Source: Flavobacterium sharifuzzamanii
GTDB taxonomy: Bacteria > Bacteroidota > Bacteroidia > Flavobacteriales > Flavobacteriaceae
Assembly (NCBI RefSeq): GCF_003254585.1
Contig: NZ_QJGZ01000042.1
Span: forward strand, 310,001-374,000
Length of the DNA stretch: 64,000 nucleotides
Direction: 5' to 3'
Shown: positions 7,566 to 17,173 of the stretch, piece after piece
How the letters are laid out: each line of letters opens with the position of its first letter
How positions within the stretch are numbered: the stretch's first letter is position 1
Program-made: the position numbers and the translations under genes
Notes under the pieces: generated by a model
Database searches by the model: none
The model's input: the letters and a program-made list of their open reading frames with translations, nothing else
What the model was told of the DNA's origin: nothing

Positions 7566-10241
7566 TTAAATATCTTTTTCTCTTTGTTCAAATGGCAATG
7601 TAATGCTAAAAACAGCTCCTTTATCAGCAATGCCAGTTGCGGTGATGTTTCCTCCGTGACGTTCTGCTATTTTTTTACAAAGAGATAATCCTAAGCCCGT
7701 TCCTTCATAACGGTCTTTAGAGTTTAGACGGGTAAAGGTTTCAAAAATACGTCCAGTCTGATCGAGATCAAACCCAATTCCGTTGTCTTCTACAGTAATT
7801 ACAGCTATCCTTCTACCGCCTTCAATTTGTTCTTTTGCATTAATGGTAATCTGTGGCGGAACATTTTCTTTAGCAAATTTAATAGAATTGTTTATCAGAT
7901 TATAAAATAGCTGATAGAGCAGTACGGAAGCTCCTTCAATAACAGGAAGTCCTTGATAATAAATATTTCCGCCTGTTCTTTGAAGCGAAATTTCCAGATC
8001 GGTTTCTATGCTTTTTATAACTTCATTAAGATCAACGATTGTTGCTTTTTGCGAGTCGGCATTGATTTTAGAATAGGCAAGCACCCCGTCAATCATAGTA
8101 AACATTCGGTCTGCCGCTACATGAATTCTTTCAACATATCTCGTTGTCGATTCATCCAACTGATTTTCAAGATGGTCTTCTAAACGGCTTACAAACGTTT
8201 TTATTTTTCTAACGGGTTCTTTTAAATCGTGCGACGCAACATGGGCAAATTGCTGCAAATCGTCGTTTGAACGTTGGAGTTCTTTGGTGCGGTCTGCCAC
8301 CAAAATTTCCAGTTTTTCGGTAATTGATTTTTGTTCATGAATATCGGTGCAAGTACCAAACCAATTGGTAATGATTCCTTCTTTATCTCTAATAGGGAGT
8401 GCTTTACTCAAAAACCAATGGTATTCTTTCGAGATTCCATTTTTTAAACGAAATTCCATTTGATAAGAAGAACCCGCATTAACGCTTTGGTACCAAGTTC
8501 TTAAAACATCATAAACATCGTCAGGATGGAGTGCTGGAACCCAACTTGAATCGCCAAATTCATTCTCGTTAAAACCAGTGTACTCATACCATCTGCTGTT
8601 GAAATAATCTACAAATCCGTCGGGTTGTGCGGTCCAGATAATTTGCGGCACCAAATCTGCAAGCTGTCTAAATTTCTCTTCGCTTTCTGCTATAACATTT
8701 TGAAGTTCTTTTTGTGAAGTGATATCACTAGCCGCACCAAACCATTCTACGATTTTTTCTTTTTCATCTAATATCGGAACCACTCTGGAGAAAACCCATC
8801 GTACAGAATCATCTTCTTTAATAATTCTGTGTTCCATTTCAAAAATGCTTTTCTCTACGATAGATTTAGAAATCAAATGAACTGCTTGTTCCAAATCGCT
8901 AGGATGAACAAATTTATCTAGCCAATTGACGCTATGGCCACCAGTGCCAGAAAGCCTTCCTCCTCCTTCAAGACTTTGCATCACCATCCAATCGGCATCC
9001 ATACGGTAAACCAAATCAGACGATGCATTGACTAAAGCTCGAAAACGGTTTTCGCTTTTTTCCATTTTCTGGCGGGCTTCAACTTGTTCTGTAACCTCAA
9101 CCGCTACTTGTATCATTCCTGTTATCTGTCCTTCTTCAATTAAAGGTCGATACGTTAAATTATAATAATAGTTTTTTAATTCTCCCGTTCGATTGTGCGG
9201 CACAAGAACCTCGCTCTGATCAAAAGGGATTCCTTCGTTATAAACCTTTAAAACCTGTTCCCATACATATTGGCCTTCAAGTTCTGGCAGCACATCAATC
9301 AATCGCATGCCAATAATTTCTTCTCCACGGCCAATCATTTGCAGCATCTGTTTATTTATCTGCTCAATAATTAGATCGTCACCTTTTAACACCAAAGTTG
9401 GAGCTGGCGTCTGATGGATCATTTTCCGAAAACGGCTTTCACTTTGCTGCAGTTTTTCTTCTGCTTGTTTACTTTCAGTAATATCCCTTGTAGTTCCAAC
9501 CACAAGTTCAACTTCTCCTTTTTCATTAAAAACTGGAACAAAAATATAATCGTAAATTCTTCTTCCGAGTTCTGCATGCGGAAAAGAAACAGTTCCTCTA
9601 ATAGCTTTTTTTTCAGCGACTACGGTGTCTATTTCCCTTTCGTGCATTTCGGCATGCCAATCTTCATATCCGTTTTCTATTAATCCGCGTCCTATAGCAT
9701 CCTCAGCCGATTTACCCCACATTGTCAATAGGGCTTTATTGGCATAAGTAAACTTATAATCCAGATCAAATACATAAACCAAATCGGGAGTTCCGTTTAT
9801 TATAGAATTGTAAAGTCTTTTTTGTTTTTCAGCTTCAATTAATGCATTATTGAGTTCATTTTCAGCATGCTTCTTTTCGGTAATGTCTTCCATTGTCACC
9901 ACCAATAGTTCGTCTTGCATAACCGTTGTAAATTTCAACCAGTGGTTTCCTCTTTCATCCTCATAACATTGCTCAAAACAGGATGCAATTCCTGTTTCTG
10001 CGGTTTCAATACATTTTTCGAGAATTGTGTTTCCTCCTATTTTAGAAAAAACTGTGCTGAATCTTTTTTCTTTGTAGTCTTCGTTATTGATCCAGTTTAT
10101 AAAATAATCATTAAACAGCAACACCGAAAAATCTTCAATCTTATTTTTAGTAGTATACAAAGATTTTAAAACTGCAATACCATTTGGCGCAGCATTAAAA
10201 GCGGTTTTTAGAAGATCTAAATTATTTATTAACTCCATCAT
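7566..10241 (-). CDS. Soluble multi-PAS sensor histidine kinase
   Basis: The 891-residue kinase has no membrane segment, so it should sense cytoplasmic cues. Five PAS/PAC modules lie at roughly 7-120, 145-258, 271-388, 398-510 and 522-640; several end in the typical DITE/DIT linker. A coiled coil leads to the dimerisation domain with phospho-histidine His671 in FAHVASHDLKEPVRKI. A HATPase domain follows (about 760-885) with N-box NNSIKFA, DNGIGFD and GTGLGLSLCKKI. HDLKEP-type kinases usually pair with single-domain regulators, and one is encoded 2 bp downstream. The ligand or cofactor of the PAS domains is not evident; the light-sensor FMN motif of LOV domains is not seen. Confidence 0.94.
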   Translation of the reverse strand: MMELINNLDLLKTAFNAAPNGIAVLKSLYTTKNKIEDFSVLLFNDYFINWINNEDYKEKRFSTVFSKIGGNTILEKCIETAETGIASCFEQCYEDERGNHWLKFTTVMQDELLVVTMEDITEKKHAENELNNALIEAEKQKRLYNSIINGTPDLVYVFDLDYKFTYANKALLTMWGKSAEDAIGRGLIENGYEDWHAEMHEREIDTVVAEKKAIRGTVSFPHAELGRRIYDYIFVPVFNEKGEVELVVGTTRDITESKQAEEKLQQSESRFRKMIHQTPAPTLVLKGDDLIIEQINKQMLQMIGRGEEIIGMRLIDVLPELEGQYVWEQVLKVYNEGIPFDQSEVLVPHNRTGELKNYYYNLTYRPLIEEGQITGMIQVAVEVTEQVEARQKMEKSENRFRALVNASSDLVYRMDADWMVMQSLEGGGRLSGTGGHSVNWLDKFVHPSDLEQAVHLISKSIVEKSIFEMEHRIIKEDDSVRWVFSRVVPILDEKEKIVEWFGAASDITSQKELQNVIAESEEKFRQLADLVPQIIWTAQPDGFVDYFNSRWYEYTGFNENEFGDSSWVPALHPDDVYDVLRTWYQSVNAGSSYQMEFRLKNGISKEYHWFLSKALPIRDKEGIITNWFGTCTDIHEQKSITEKLEILVADRTKELQRSNDDLQQFAHVASHDLKEPVRKIKTFVSRLEDHLENQLDESTTRYVERIHVAADRMFTMIDGVLAYSKINADSQKATIVDLNEVIKSIETDLEISLQRTGGNIYYQGLPVIEGASVLLYQLFYNLINNSIKFAKENVPPQITINAKEQIEGGRRIAVITVEDNGIGFDLDQTGRIFETFTRLNSKDRYEGTGLGLSLCKKIAERHGGNITATGIADKGAVFSITLPFEQREKDI

Positions 10242-10480
10242 CTACTGAGTGAAAATAATTTTTAATGCTGTTTAATTTTATAAAATACACTCAAATTTGT
10301 TAAATTCCTTCTCAAATATAAATAAAAAGGCATTTACTATAAACATTATTCAATGCGATTTCATAAAAATTAAATATCAATATAAATCCTCCTACAAATT
10401 CTTCGATTTAAAAAATCAGAATCATTTAAAATTCAGTTTTTATTAGAATTAAAGATTCACGCTGCAGGTGTATAATATGC

Positions 10481-10507
10481 AAAAGAGCGGAAAATTTCCG
10501 CTCTTTT
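10481..10507 (-). terminator. Rho-independent terminator of the small acidic protein gene
   Basis: Perfect palindrome: AAAAGAGCGGAAA on one arm and TTTCCGCTCTTTT on the other, 4 bp past the stop at 10512. A and T tracts on both sides make it usable from either strand. Confidence 0.88.
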
Positions 10508-10511
10508 ACCA

Positions 10512-10778
10512 TCAATCTGTTTTTGTATCTTCATTTCCAAAAGTACTAATATTCATATCAGAACTCTTTTTATGCCTTAGTTCTTCATAATCACTATCAT
10601 CTCCCCAATCTCCAGTGTTAGGTTTATGAACAGCGTCTTTTCTTTCCTTTAAATCTTCATCTATACTTTCTTCATGCGGAAAATACATATGATATCCTAA
10701 AATTGGATCCCAATTTGATTCCTGAGTACGATCTACACTTTCTTGGGATAAATCGTTTTGATTATTTCTTCTGTCCAT
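10512..10778 (-). CDS. Small acidic hypothetical protein
   Basis: An 88-residue, very hydrophilic protein rich in Asp, Glu, Asn and Lys (MDRRNNQNDLSQESVDRTQE at the start), with no signal peptide or membrane segment, probably disordered. A central WDPILGYHMYFPHEES segment is the only part with aromatic residues. A strong terminator directly follows, which supports a real single-gene transcript. I do not recognise a characterised family; no function is proposed. Confidence 0.7.
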   Translation of the reverse strand: MDRRNNQNDLSQESVDRTQESNWDPILGYHMYFPHEESIDEDLKERKDAVHKPNTGDWGDDSDYEELRHKKSSDMNISTFGNEDTKTD

Positions 10779-10964
10779 TTTTTTTCTGGTTTACACTTTC
10801 CTAAAATTGAAAGTTGATTATCATTTCATTCGTAATTCAGTAAAATTCAACAAATTAAACCATAAAATTATTATATCATTTTTAAAAAAGTTTATATGAT
10901 TTCTTAATTTAAAAAAAAATTAACATTTTAGAAAAGAACCGTTTTTTTTATTCATTCAAAAACA

Positions 10965-10999
10965 AAACAGCCTGTAAACATAAAGCTTACAGGCTGTTT
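10965..10999 (-). terminator. Terminator of the BtuB-like TonB receptor gene
   Basis: AAACAGCCTGTAA and TTACAGGCTGTTT form a 13-bp stem around a short loop, 33 bp past the stop at 11032. On the minus strand the 3' arm ends in GTTTTGTTTTTG. Confidence 0.85.
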
Positions 11000-11031
11000 C
11001 TAACAATCTAAAGTTCTGAAAAAAATTCTCT

Positions 11032-12894
11032 TTAAAAAGTAACCAGTTTTACCCCCAAAGTAAACCAGCGTGATGGCAACGGAACTGCTCCTACCTCATA
11101 ATAAGTTGCATTAAAAATATTCTGCCCATCTAAGAAAATAGTGAATTTATTAATTGCTTGACTTATTCTAAAATCATTTACCCAATAAGAAGGACCTGTA
11201 ATTCTTTCGTTAAAACGAGTTGCAAACATTACAGATAAGTTTTTAAACTGATAATCTATTGTATTGGTAATTTGGTGTTTTAATGACGAAATTGCATATT
11301 TTGAATAGGTTTCTGTACGCGTGCTATTGAATTCTGAATCTAAATACGTGTAAGCTAAAAGAATACTTAATTTAGAATCTTTAGAGAAATCAAATCTGTA
11401 ATTTCCGCGTAAATTGATTCCGTTTGTGTTTAAATCTCCTTTGTTCTGACTCTGCCAAGGCACATTTGTAGCATTACGCATCCAGTCGATGTAATTGTCG
11501 ATTTTTCTGTAGAAATAATTCGCATTCAAACTCAAAGCTCTTTTGTTGTATTTGAATCCAATTTCACTTTGAAAAGCATTTTCTGAATCTAAATCAGGGT
11601 TTCCAATATTTCCGGTTTGTTTCAAATATAAATCTGTAAAAGACGGAATTCTTTGGCTTGTTCCCACATTACCAATAATCTTAAATGCATCTGTAATAGC
11701 ATAACTAGCATCGATTCCAGGATAAATCTGCCATTTATAATCTGAATTGTAATTTAAATATGTTCCGATATTTACATCCAGTTTTTCAGTAAAACTTCTT
11801 CTGTATTCTGCATAAAGTCCCACATTTTCGCGATCGTGATCTCCAATGTTTGAAGAGTGGATGTTTTCATTTCTAAATTCAGCTCCAAAACCAATTTCTC
11901 CTTTAGATAATTTAACTGTAGAGTTTAATTCTCCTGCAATAGAATTGGTATAATGCTGACTTCTTCCAACTGCCAGATTTGAATTTCCTAAATAACGGTA
12001 ATCATCATAATTATAACGATATGTTATTCTCGGCATGATTTTCCAGCTATCTGTAATTTGATGATTGGACTGAAGATTGGCAAACGTAGTCTGAACAATT
12101 TCTGTTGAGTTTTTATCTCCTGGCGCAGCGTAAAATCCGTTTGCTCCAAATCCGTTTTTGATATAACCTGCAGAACCTAAAATTTCATTTTTATCATTGA
12201 TCTGAACATTTCCTTGGTAGAAAATTTTGTTGTTCTCGAATGCTGTATTGTAACGGTAACCATTGCTTTTATCATGCGAAGCAAAAAGGATATGCTGTTG
12301 TTTTTCTTTTCCTAAAACAGCTCCAGCCTGAACTCCTGCTCCGTAAAAAGTATCACCAGTATCTTGAGTATCTTTTTCGAAATTTGATCCTGCATAAGTG
12401 CTCACCATAAATCCAGAATCGGTTGGTTTTTTGGTAATAATATTAATTGCTCCTGTTAAACTGTTAATTCCGTAGATTCTTGCTGCCGGTCCGCGAACGA
12501 CTTCGATTCTTTCAATTGCTTCAACCGGAAGAGGCAGATTCAACATATTATGAGCTGTTTGCGAGTCGATTACTTTTGCTCCGTTTAATAAAACAACAGT
12601 CTGCTCAAAACTTCCTCCGTCAACACTGATGTCGGCTTGAGTTCCGAATGGTCCTCTTTGTCTGATATCTACTCCGTTGGCATATTGCAATACTTCTTGC
12701 AATGTTCTTCCTGGCAGTTTTTTAATGGTTTCGCTCGAAATAACATATACATTTCTGTTTTGTTTAGAAATTGGTGTATTAAAACGGCCTTCATTAATAA
12801 TGACTTCATCCATTTGGTTGATGGAATCTTTTTTTGTCTGTGCGTAAAAATTGGTACAAATTACTGCAAAGGCAGCAAAATAGATCTTTTTCAT
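11032..12894 (-). CDS. TonB-dependent outer-membrane receptor, BtuB-like
   Basis: This 620-residue protein has a signal peptide (MKKIYFAAFAVICTNFYAQ), a TonB-box-like DEVIINEG, and a plug domain (about 45-155) with GRTLQEVLQYANGVDI and IERIEVVRGPAARIYG. A 22-strand barrel follows and ends in an aromatic C-terminus (FTLGVKLVTF). It lacks the N-terminal CarboxypepD-like domain of SusC proteins. The size and plug resemble the vitamin B12 receptor BtuB, but no cobalamin riboswitch or B12 gene is nearby, so the ligand is open. Its upstream region shares a 60-bp block with the promoter of the MocR-type gene at 40306, which suggests MocR-type control. Terminators bound it as a single-gene unit. Confidence 0.92.
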   Translation of the reverse strand: MKKIYFAAFAVICTNFYAQTKKDSINQMDEVIINEGRFNTPISKQNRNVYVISSETIKKLPGRTLQEVLQYANGVDIRQRGPFGTQADISVDGGSFEQTVVLLNGAKVIDSQTAHNMLNLPLPVEAIERIEVVRGPAARIYGINSLTGAINIITKKPTDSGFMVSTYAGSNFEKDTQDTGDTFYGAGVQAGAVLGKEKQQHILFASHDKSNGYRYNTAFENNKIFYQGNVQINDKNEILGSAGYIKNGFGANGFYAAPGDKNSTEIVQTTFANLQSNHQITDSWKIMPRITYRYNYDDYRYLGNSNLAVGRSQHYTNSIAGELNSTVKLSKGEIGFGAEFRNENIHSSNIGDHDRENVGLYAEYRRSFTEKLDVNIGTYLNYNSDYKWQIYPGIDASYAITDAFKIIGNVGTSQRIPSFTDLYLKQTGNIGNPDLDSENAFQSEIGFKYNKRALSLNANYFYRKIDNYIDWMRNATNVPWQSQNKGDLNTNGINLRGNYRFDFSKDSKLSILLAYTYLDSEFNSTRTETYSKYAISSLKHQITNTIDYQFKNLSVMFATRFNERITGPSYWVNDFRISQAINKFTIFLDGQNIFNATYYEVGAVPLPSRWFTLGVKLVTF

Positions 12895-12914
12895 TTTGGT
12901 TTTTATTTTTTTGG

Positions 12915-12975
12915 CAAAAGTAATTGCTTACCGTACCAATAAAGCATACCAGTTTTGTAATTATAACTAGTCCGG
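12915..12975. promoter_or_regulatory. Promoter and putative MocR-type operator of the TonB receptor
   Basis: Minus-strand TACTTTTG (12922-12915) fits the -7 consensus, 21 nt before the ATG. Upstream, 12931-12975 contains the spaced direct repeats GTACCA and ATACCA, typical of GabR/MocR operators, and ends in TAGTCCGG. The block aligns with 40276-40319 upstream of the MocR-type gene: 32 of 44 aligned positions are identical in the core, with one gap, and similarity extends a little further. The shared part even covers the region of the MocR start codon (ATA here, ATG there). Confidence 0.6.
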
Positions 12976-13159
12976 ATGAATTAATGATCTATTTTGCTAA
13001 AAATTAAGCAAAACTGAGAGATATTACTTATAAATCAAACATTTAGCGCACATTTTTTTAATGTAACGAAACTTTCTTTCCTGTTATTTCTGATTTCTTC
13101 TTCTGAAATTCCAGCCTCAATCTGATTATGATTAGTTTTTTTTATCACGCTTATTTTTT

Positions 13160-13347
13160 TGCCACAGATTAAAAGGATTCTCACAGATTTCTTTTTTATT
13201 TTGCCACTAATTACACGAATTTTCACTAATTCTTTTTTTACATATTTTATGTAAAAAAAATCATTTTAATCCTCTTAATCTGTGGCTAAATTTTTCTCAC
13301 AGATTGAAAAAATTAATTCGTGGAAATTCGTGCAATTCGTGGCAAAC
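13160..13347. repeat. Repeat family C: inverted pair of CCACAGATT / CGTGGCAAA modules
   Basis: GCCACAGATTAAAAGGATT near the left end faces AATCCTCTTAATCTGTGGC near 13268-13286. GCCACTAATTACACGAATT faces AATTCGTGCAATTCGTGGC at the right. The element ends 3 bp before the stop codon of the serine hydrolase gene at 13350. The same modules recur in tandem at 20765-21052. The 455-bp gap 12895-13349 holds only this element and the TonB receptor promoter. Confidence 0.8.
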
Positions 13348-13349
13348 TT

Positions 13350-14654
13350 TTATTTATTAATTTGCCTCCAGATTTTAGCACTAAAATCGTCTTTGTACAT
13401 TAATCTGTTTGTTCTAGTTGGATTAACACGATTCGTCAAAATGATTAAAAATCGGTTTGTATTTCTATTCATAAAGAAAAAAGTTCCCGTAAAACCTGTA
13501 TGTCCAAAATCGTCTTTTGTAAAAAACTCGTCTGGTTTTCTTTTATCGAAACCTAAACCGCGATAAATTCCTTCTTTGGCAAGTGGAGAATCTGTAAACT
13601 CTTTTACGATATTGGCTTTTAGAATCTGTTTTCCTTTGTAATTTCCGTTGTTCATTAACATTTTACAGATTACGGCAATCGATTCTGCGTTGGCAAACAA
13701 ACCTGCATTTCCAGAAACGCCTCCAAAAATGGCTGCCGCTTCATCGTGCACATAACCTTTTACAGTATCTTTTCTAAAGAAATTATCTACTTCAGTTGGC
13801 ATTACATTATCTATTGAAGTCCATTTTAACGGATTATATCCAATTTTTGAAATGCCTAACTCAGTATAAATTTCATTTGTGAACTCATCGAGTTTTTTGC
13901 CCATTTTGGTTTCAATCATCTGCTTCACCAAAAGCAAATTTAAATCGCTATACAAATATTTCCCTCTCGGATTTGTATTTGCTTTCGCAATCCTTTCATA
14001 AACTGACGGATAAAATTCTGGATTGAGCCACATATTTTTATAAATCTGAACCCAGTTTTCCTTTGGCTCAAAAACCAAATATTTTGAATCGTAAATAATG
14101 TTTTTATTTACATACATATTATCAAAAGGCTCAACATATTGCTCTGATTTTTGATTGCTCAAAAAAGGTGAATTATCTGGTGTAGAAAGTAATGCTTGAT
14201 AAAAAGTGATACTTGGCGTTAATCCAGAAGTATGCGTTAGCAATTCAAAAAGCGTTAAATCGGATATAGCTGTGTTTTTGTACATCGGAACAATTTCGCC
14301 TACTTGATCTGTCAATTTAATTTTCCCATCTCCAACCAAACGCATTGTTACAAGCGTTGCTCCTAAAACTTTAGACATCGAAGCCAGATCAAAAACATCA
14401 TCTGATTTTACTAACTGTTTTTTGGTGTAATCATGATAACCATAATTTTTAGATATCAGATTAGAATCTCCTGTTCCTACAATAATTTGTGCTCCTGGAA
14501 AAAAACCTTTTTCAAGAGCATTTGTCATCATCGAATCAATGTAAACTTTATTTCGTTCTAAACCATCTGGTTGTTTTAAGTTTTCCTGAGAATAGCCATT
14601 TATTCCCAAGAAAATCAAGGAAACCAATATAATTTTAATACCAATATTTTTCAT
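13350..14654 (-). CDS. AmiE-like serine hydrolase (beta-lactamase fold, class C)
   Basis: The 434-residue exported protein (signal peptide to about residue 22) has the serine beta-lactamase/PBP motifs: Ser92-Met-Ser-Lys95, Tyr-Ser-Asp in KYLYSDLNLLL, and HTG in FGHTGFTG. It aligns closely, over the last 400 residues, with the C-terminal half of the NagZ-type fusion at 35656-38652, sharing NPL, PTE-DN-FR, GYVHD-AAA, GG-G-AG-F and RGLGFDKR. In Bacillus subtilis the matching enzyme AmiE removes the peptide from MurNAc-peptides, and sits beside nagZ and namZ. I infer the same amidase role here. It is the last gene of the minus-strand operon, 4 bp after the GH20 gene. A plain esterase or D-aminopeptidase activity is possible. 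Confidence 0.85.
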   Translation of the reverse strand: MKNIGIKIILVSLIFLGINGYSQENLKQPDGLERNKVYIDSMMTNALEKGFFPGAQIIVGTGDSNLISKNYGYHDYTKKQLVKSDDVFDLASMSKVLGATLVTMRLVGDGKIKLTDQVGEIVPMYKNTAISDLTLFELLTHTSGLTPSITFYQALLSTPDNSPFLSNQKSEQYVEPFDNMYVNKNIIYDSKYLVFEPKENWVQIYKNMWLNPEFYPSVYERIAKANTNPRGKYLYSDLNLLLVKQMIETKMGKKLDEFTNEIYTELGISKIGYNPLKWTSIDNVMPTEVDNFFRKDTVKGYVHDEAAAIFGGVSGNAGLFANAESIAVICKMLMNNGNYKGKQILKANIVKEFTDSPLAKEGIYRGLGFDKRKPDEFFTKDDFGHTGFTGTFFFMNRNTNRFLIILTNRVNPTRTNRLMYKDDFSAKIWRQINK

Positions 14655-14658
14655 AGTA

Positions 14659-17160
14659 CTATGGATTAATTTTTAAGTCCTGTCCTGCCATCAAAGGCTC
14701 ATTATTGGTTCCTGTAATTTGTATTCTAACTGCTTTTACAGGCTGTTTCGGATAAATTGAAGCATTTCCGTAATCAAAATCAGCGCCTTTTATGAAATCC
14801 GTTCCATTGTATGAAAACTCCACAAAACCATTGTTAACGATAAATCTTGGGTGATGCGGAATTCCAGTTAAAACATCTATTTTAGAAGTGGTTACAGGAT
14901 TATTAAAGGTATACAAAATCCAGTCGCCGTCTTTACAAGCAACATCGGTACGCAAATATGATTCTTCATTATAATCCTGCAGATTCGAAATTGGAAACTT
15001 CGGATTTTCTGCCATCGATGAAGTCACTTTCACTTCTGGTTCCTGATAAGGCGTACAGATGAATTTTACATTTGCCTCAGATTTTTTTTCTTCTTTATTT
15101 TCGACTGTAAAATCTAATCTATAGGTATTTTTTTCGTTGTAATTATCAATTAAAAATCTCAATCGAGGTTTTGATTTTAGTGCTCTTTCGTCTGCATAAG
15201 TCTGCACTAATTTATCGTTTTCAAAAAGCGACACATTTTTGATTGTTCCATTTGCTCCATCATCTGTCGGATTAAAACTTAGATACCAAATGCCTTTTTT
15301 ATCTATATGATCTGAGATATTTTCAGACATAGTCAAAACTTCTGCTTTTGAAATATTCCAATTGGCAACAGGCAATTTTTCAGCTTTCACTGCTGGACTT
15401 GCTACATATTCATTAAAAAATACTCTAAACATATATTGCTCGTAATTTTTAGTTTGAATTGGTTCTGTATACAAAGGCGATTGTCTTGTTGGTTCATTTC
15501 CATCTTTATCAAATCTTACAACGGCACCTTCATAAGGTGGCGTCACAGTAATGGTTCCATTTTTATAAATGGCTGTTGGTGGAAAATCCCTGAAAGCAAT
15601 TCCCATATCAGCCAATCTTTTTAAATGGCTATTGGTTAATCTTCCATAAAAATCATCCCAGTTTTTATCTTCTTTTTTAGACCATCCAATTTCAGATAAC
15701 GCGCTGATTCTCGGATAACTTTGGTATTCCATAATTCTTGCAGGACGATCTAAATATTCACTCCACAAAGCACCTTGAACTCCAATTATATTTTTCTGCT
15801 CTTCGGGAGTTAAATCGGCATCAGGAATTGGTTCAAACGAATACGCTCTTTTGGTATCGGTAATCGCTGCCCAACGATGGCCGCGTTCTGTTTCAGATTG
15901 CGCCATATCATAATAGGTAAACTGTCCTGGCATCATAATGGTTTTGTACCCTTTTTTTGCCGATTCAATTCCGTAACTAATTCCCTGCCAAGCAGAAATC
16001 AATGTGTTCGGATCAATTTCTCCACCTTTCAGGATTTCATTCCAGCCATCTGTTTTTTTGTGGTATTTGTCAACAATTTTCTGAACTCTTTTAAAGAAAT
16101 AATTCTGAAGCTGGAAACTGTCTGTAAATCCTTCTTTTGCCATTAAAGCTTGACATTTTGGACAATGTTCCCAATTGGCACGATTGACTTCATCTCCCGC
16201 AACATGAATATATTCAAAAGGAAATAATCCAGATACTTCTCTGATAATCGAATCCAGAAGATCATAATTTTCTTCACGTCCTACACACCAAACATTTTTT
16301 ACTTCGCCCTGAACACTTTTCAGTTCCTGCGTTATCGCGCAACCCACTTCTGGATACGAAGCTGTTACCGCACGTGAATGCCCCGGAATTTCGATTTCTG
16401 GCATAACCGAAATACCGCGACTTGCAGCATAAGCCACCACTTCTTTAATATCTTCTTGCGTATAAAAACCTCCATAACGTTTGTCTCCAGAACCATAAGA
16501 TGGCAACAAAACTTCGCCTGGACCTCTCCAAGCGCCTTTTAAAGTTAAATCTGGCAACGATTTGATCTCGATTCTCCAGCCGTTATCATCTGTTAAATGC
16601 CAATGAAAAACATTCATTTTATGAGCAGCCAACCAATCAATATAATTTTTTACGGTTTGTTTGTCGAAGAATTGTCTTGAACAATCCAACATCATTCCGC
16701 GCCAATCAAAACGAGGATAATCTTCTATTTTTACAAACGGAAGAGTTCCTTTTTTAACTTCTTTCGCAGAGCAAATTTGCAGTAAAGTTTGGAATCCGTT
16801 TAAAACGCCTTTATCTGTTTTTCCTTTTACGAAAATCCCTTTTTCATTTATTTCCAATTGATATCCTTCGTTCGGAAGATCTAATTTCTTGTCTACCAGA
16901 AATGAAATAGTATTTTTTCCATGTTTTTTTCCAATCGAAACAAGTGGGGTAATTCCGGTATTTTTTGAAAAATCTGAAGTAATATAATCCGCGCTGTTTT
17001 TCAGTTTTTTGTCTACAACAATTTTTAATGATGAAGGCAAAACAAACTGTCCCGCACTTTGCTGAACGGATACAGGTTTTGGAATTATGTCTAATTTTTG
17101 GGCTTGTACAAAACTAAGCGAACTTAGAAATAGGGCTAATAGAAGAATACTTTTTCTCAT
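14659..17160 (-). CDS. GH20 beta-N-acetylhexosaminidase
   Basis: The 833-residue enzyme carries a signal peptide (to about residue 20), a GH20b alpha/beta domain (about 22-145) and the GH20 TIM barrel (about 150-500). The barrel holds HWHLTDDNGWRIEI (186-199) and the catalytic pair Asp323-Glu324 in YIHVAGDEVNRANW. The C-terminal part (about 530-830) is beta-rich and resembles chitobiase C-terminal plus F5/8 type C-like domains (ending VRIQITGTNNEPL). GH20 enzymes release terminal GlcNAc or GalNAc by substrate-assisted catalysis with the 2-acetamido group. In this locus the probable target is GlcNAc at non-reducing ends of peptidoglycan fragments, but chitin oligomers or host glycans are alternatives. 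Genes lie 13 bp upstream and 4 bp downstream in one operon. Confidence 0.95.
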   Translation of the reverse strand: MRKSILLLALFLSSLSFVQAQKLDIIPKPVSVQQSAGQFVLPSSLKIVVDKKLKNSADYITSDFSKNTGITPLVSIGKKHGKNTISFLVDKKLDLPNEGYQLEINEKGIFVKGKTDKGVLNGFQTLLQICSAKEVKKGTLPFVKIEDYPRFDWRGMMLDCSRQFFDKQTVKNYIDWLAAHKMNVFHWHLTDDNGWRIEIKSLPDLTLKGAWRGPGEVLLPSYGSGDKRYGGFYTQEDIKEVVAYAASRGISVMPEIEIPGHSRAVTASYPEVGCAITQELKSVQGEVKNVWCVGREENYDLLDSIIREVSGLFPFEYIHVAGDEVNRANWEHCPKCQALMAKEGFTDSFQLQNYFFKRVQKIVDKYHKKTDGWNEILKGGEIDPNTLISAWQGISYGIESAKKGYKTIMMPGQFTYYDMAQSETERGHRWAAITDTKRAYSFEPIPDADLTPEEQKNIIGVQGALWSEYLDRPARIMEYQSYPRISALSEIGWSKKEDKNWDDFYGRLTNSHLKRLADMGIAFRDFPPTAIYKNGTITVTPPYEGAVVRFDKDGNEPTRQSPLYTEPIQTKNYEQYMFRVFFNEYVASPAVKAEKLPVANWNISKAEVLTMSENISDHIDKKGIWYLSFNPTDDGANGTIKNVSLFENDKLVQTYADERALKSKPRLRFLIDNYNEKNTYRLDFTVENKEEKKSEANVKFICTPYQEPEVKVTSSMAENPKFPISNLQDYNEESYLRTDVACKDGDWILYTFNNPVTTSKIDVLTGIPHHPRFIVNNGFVEFSYNGTDFIKGADFDYGNASIYPKQPVKAVRIQITGTNNEPLMAGQDLKINP

Positions 17161-17173
17161 TTCTTTTTATATT

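Noticed and set aside
12895..13030. Cobalamin riboswitch upstream of the BtuB-like receptor
   Set aside because: No B12-box or aptamer core is seen; the region instead matches the MocR promoter block.
13035..13226. 63-codon minus-strand ORF
   Set aside because: It lies inside the family C repeat element and its sequence follows the repeat modules.
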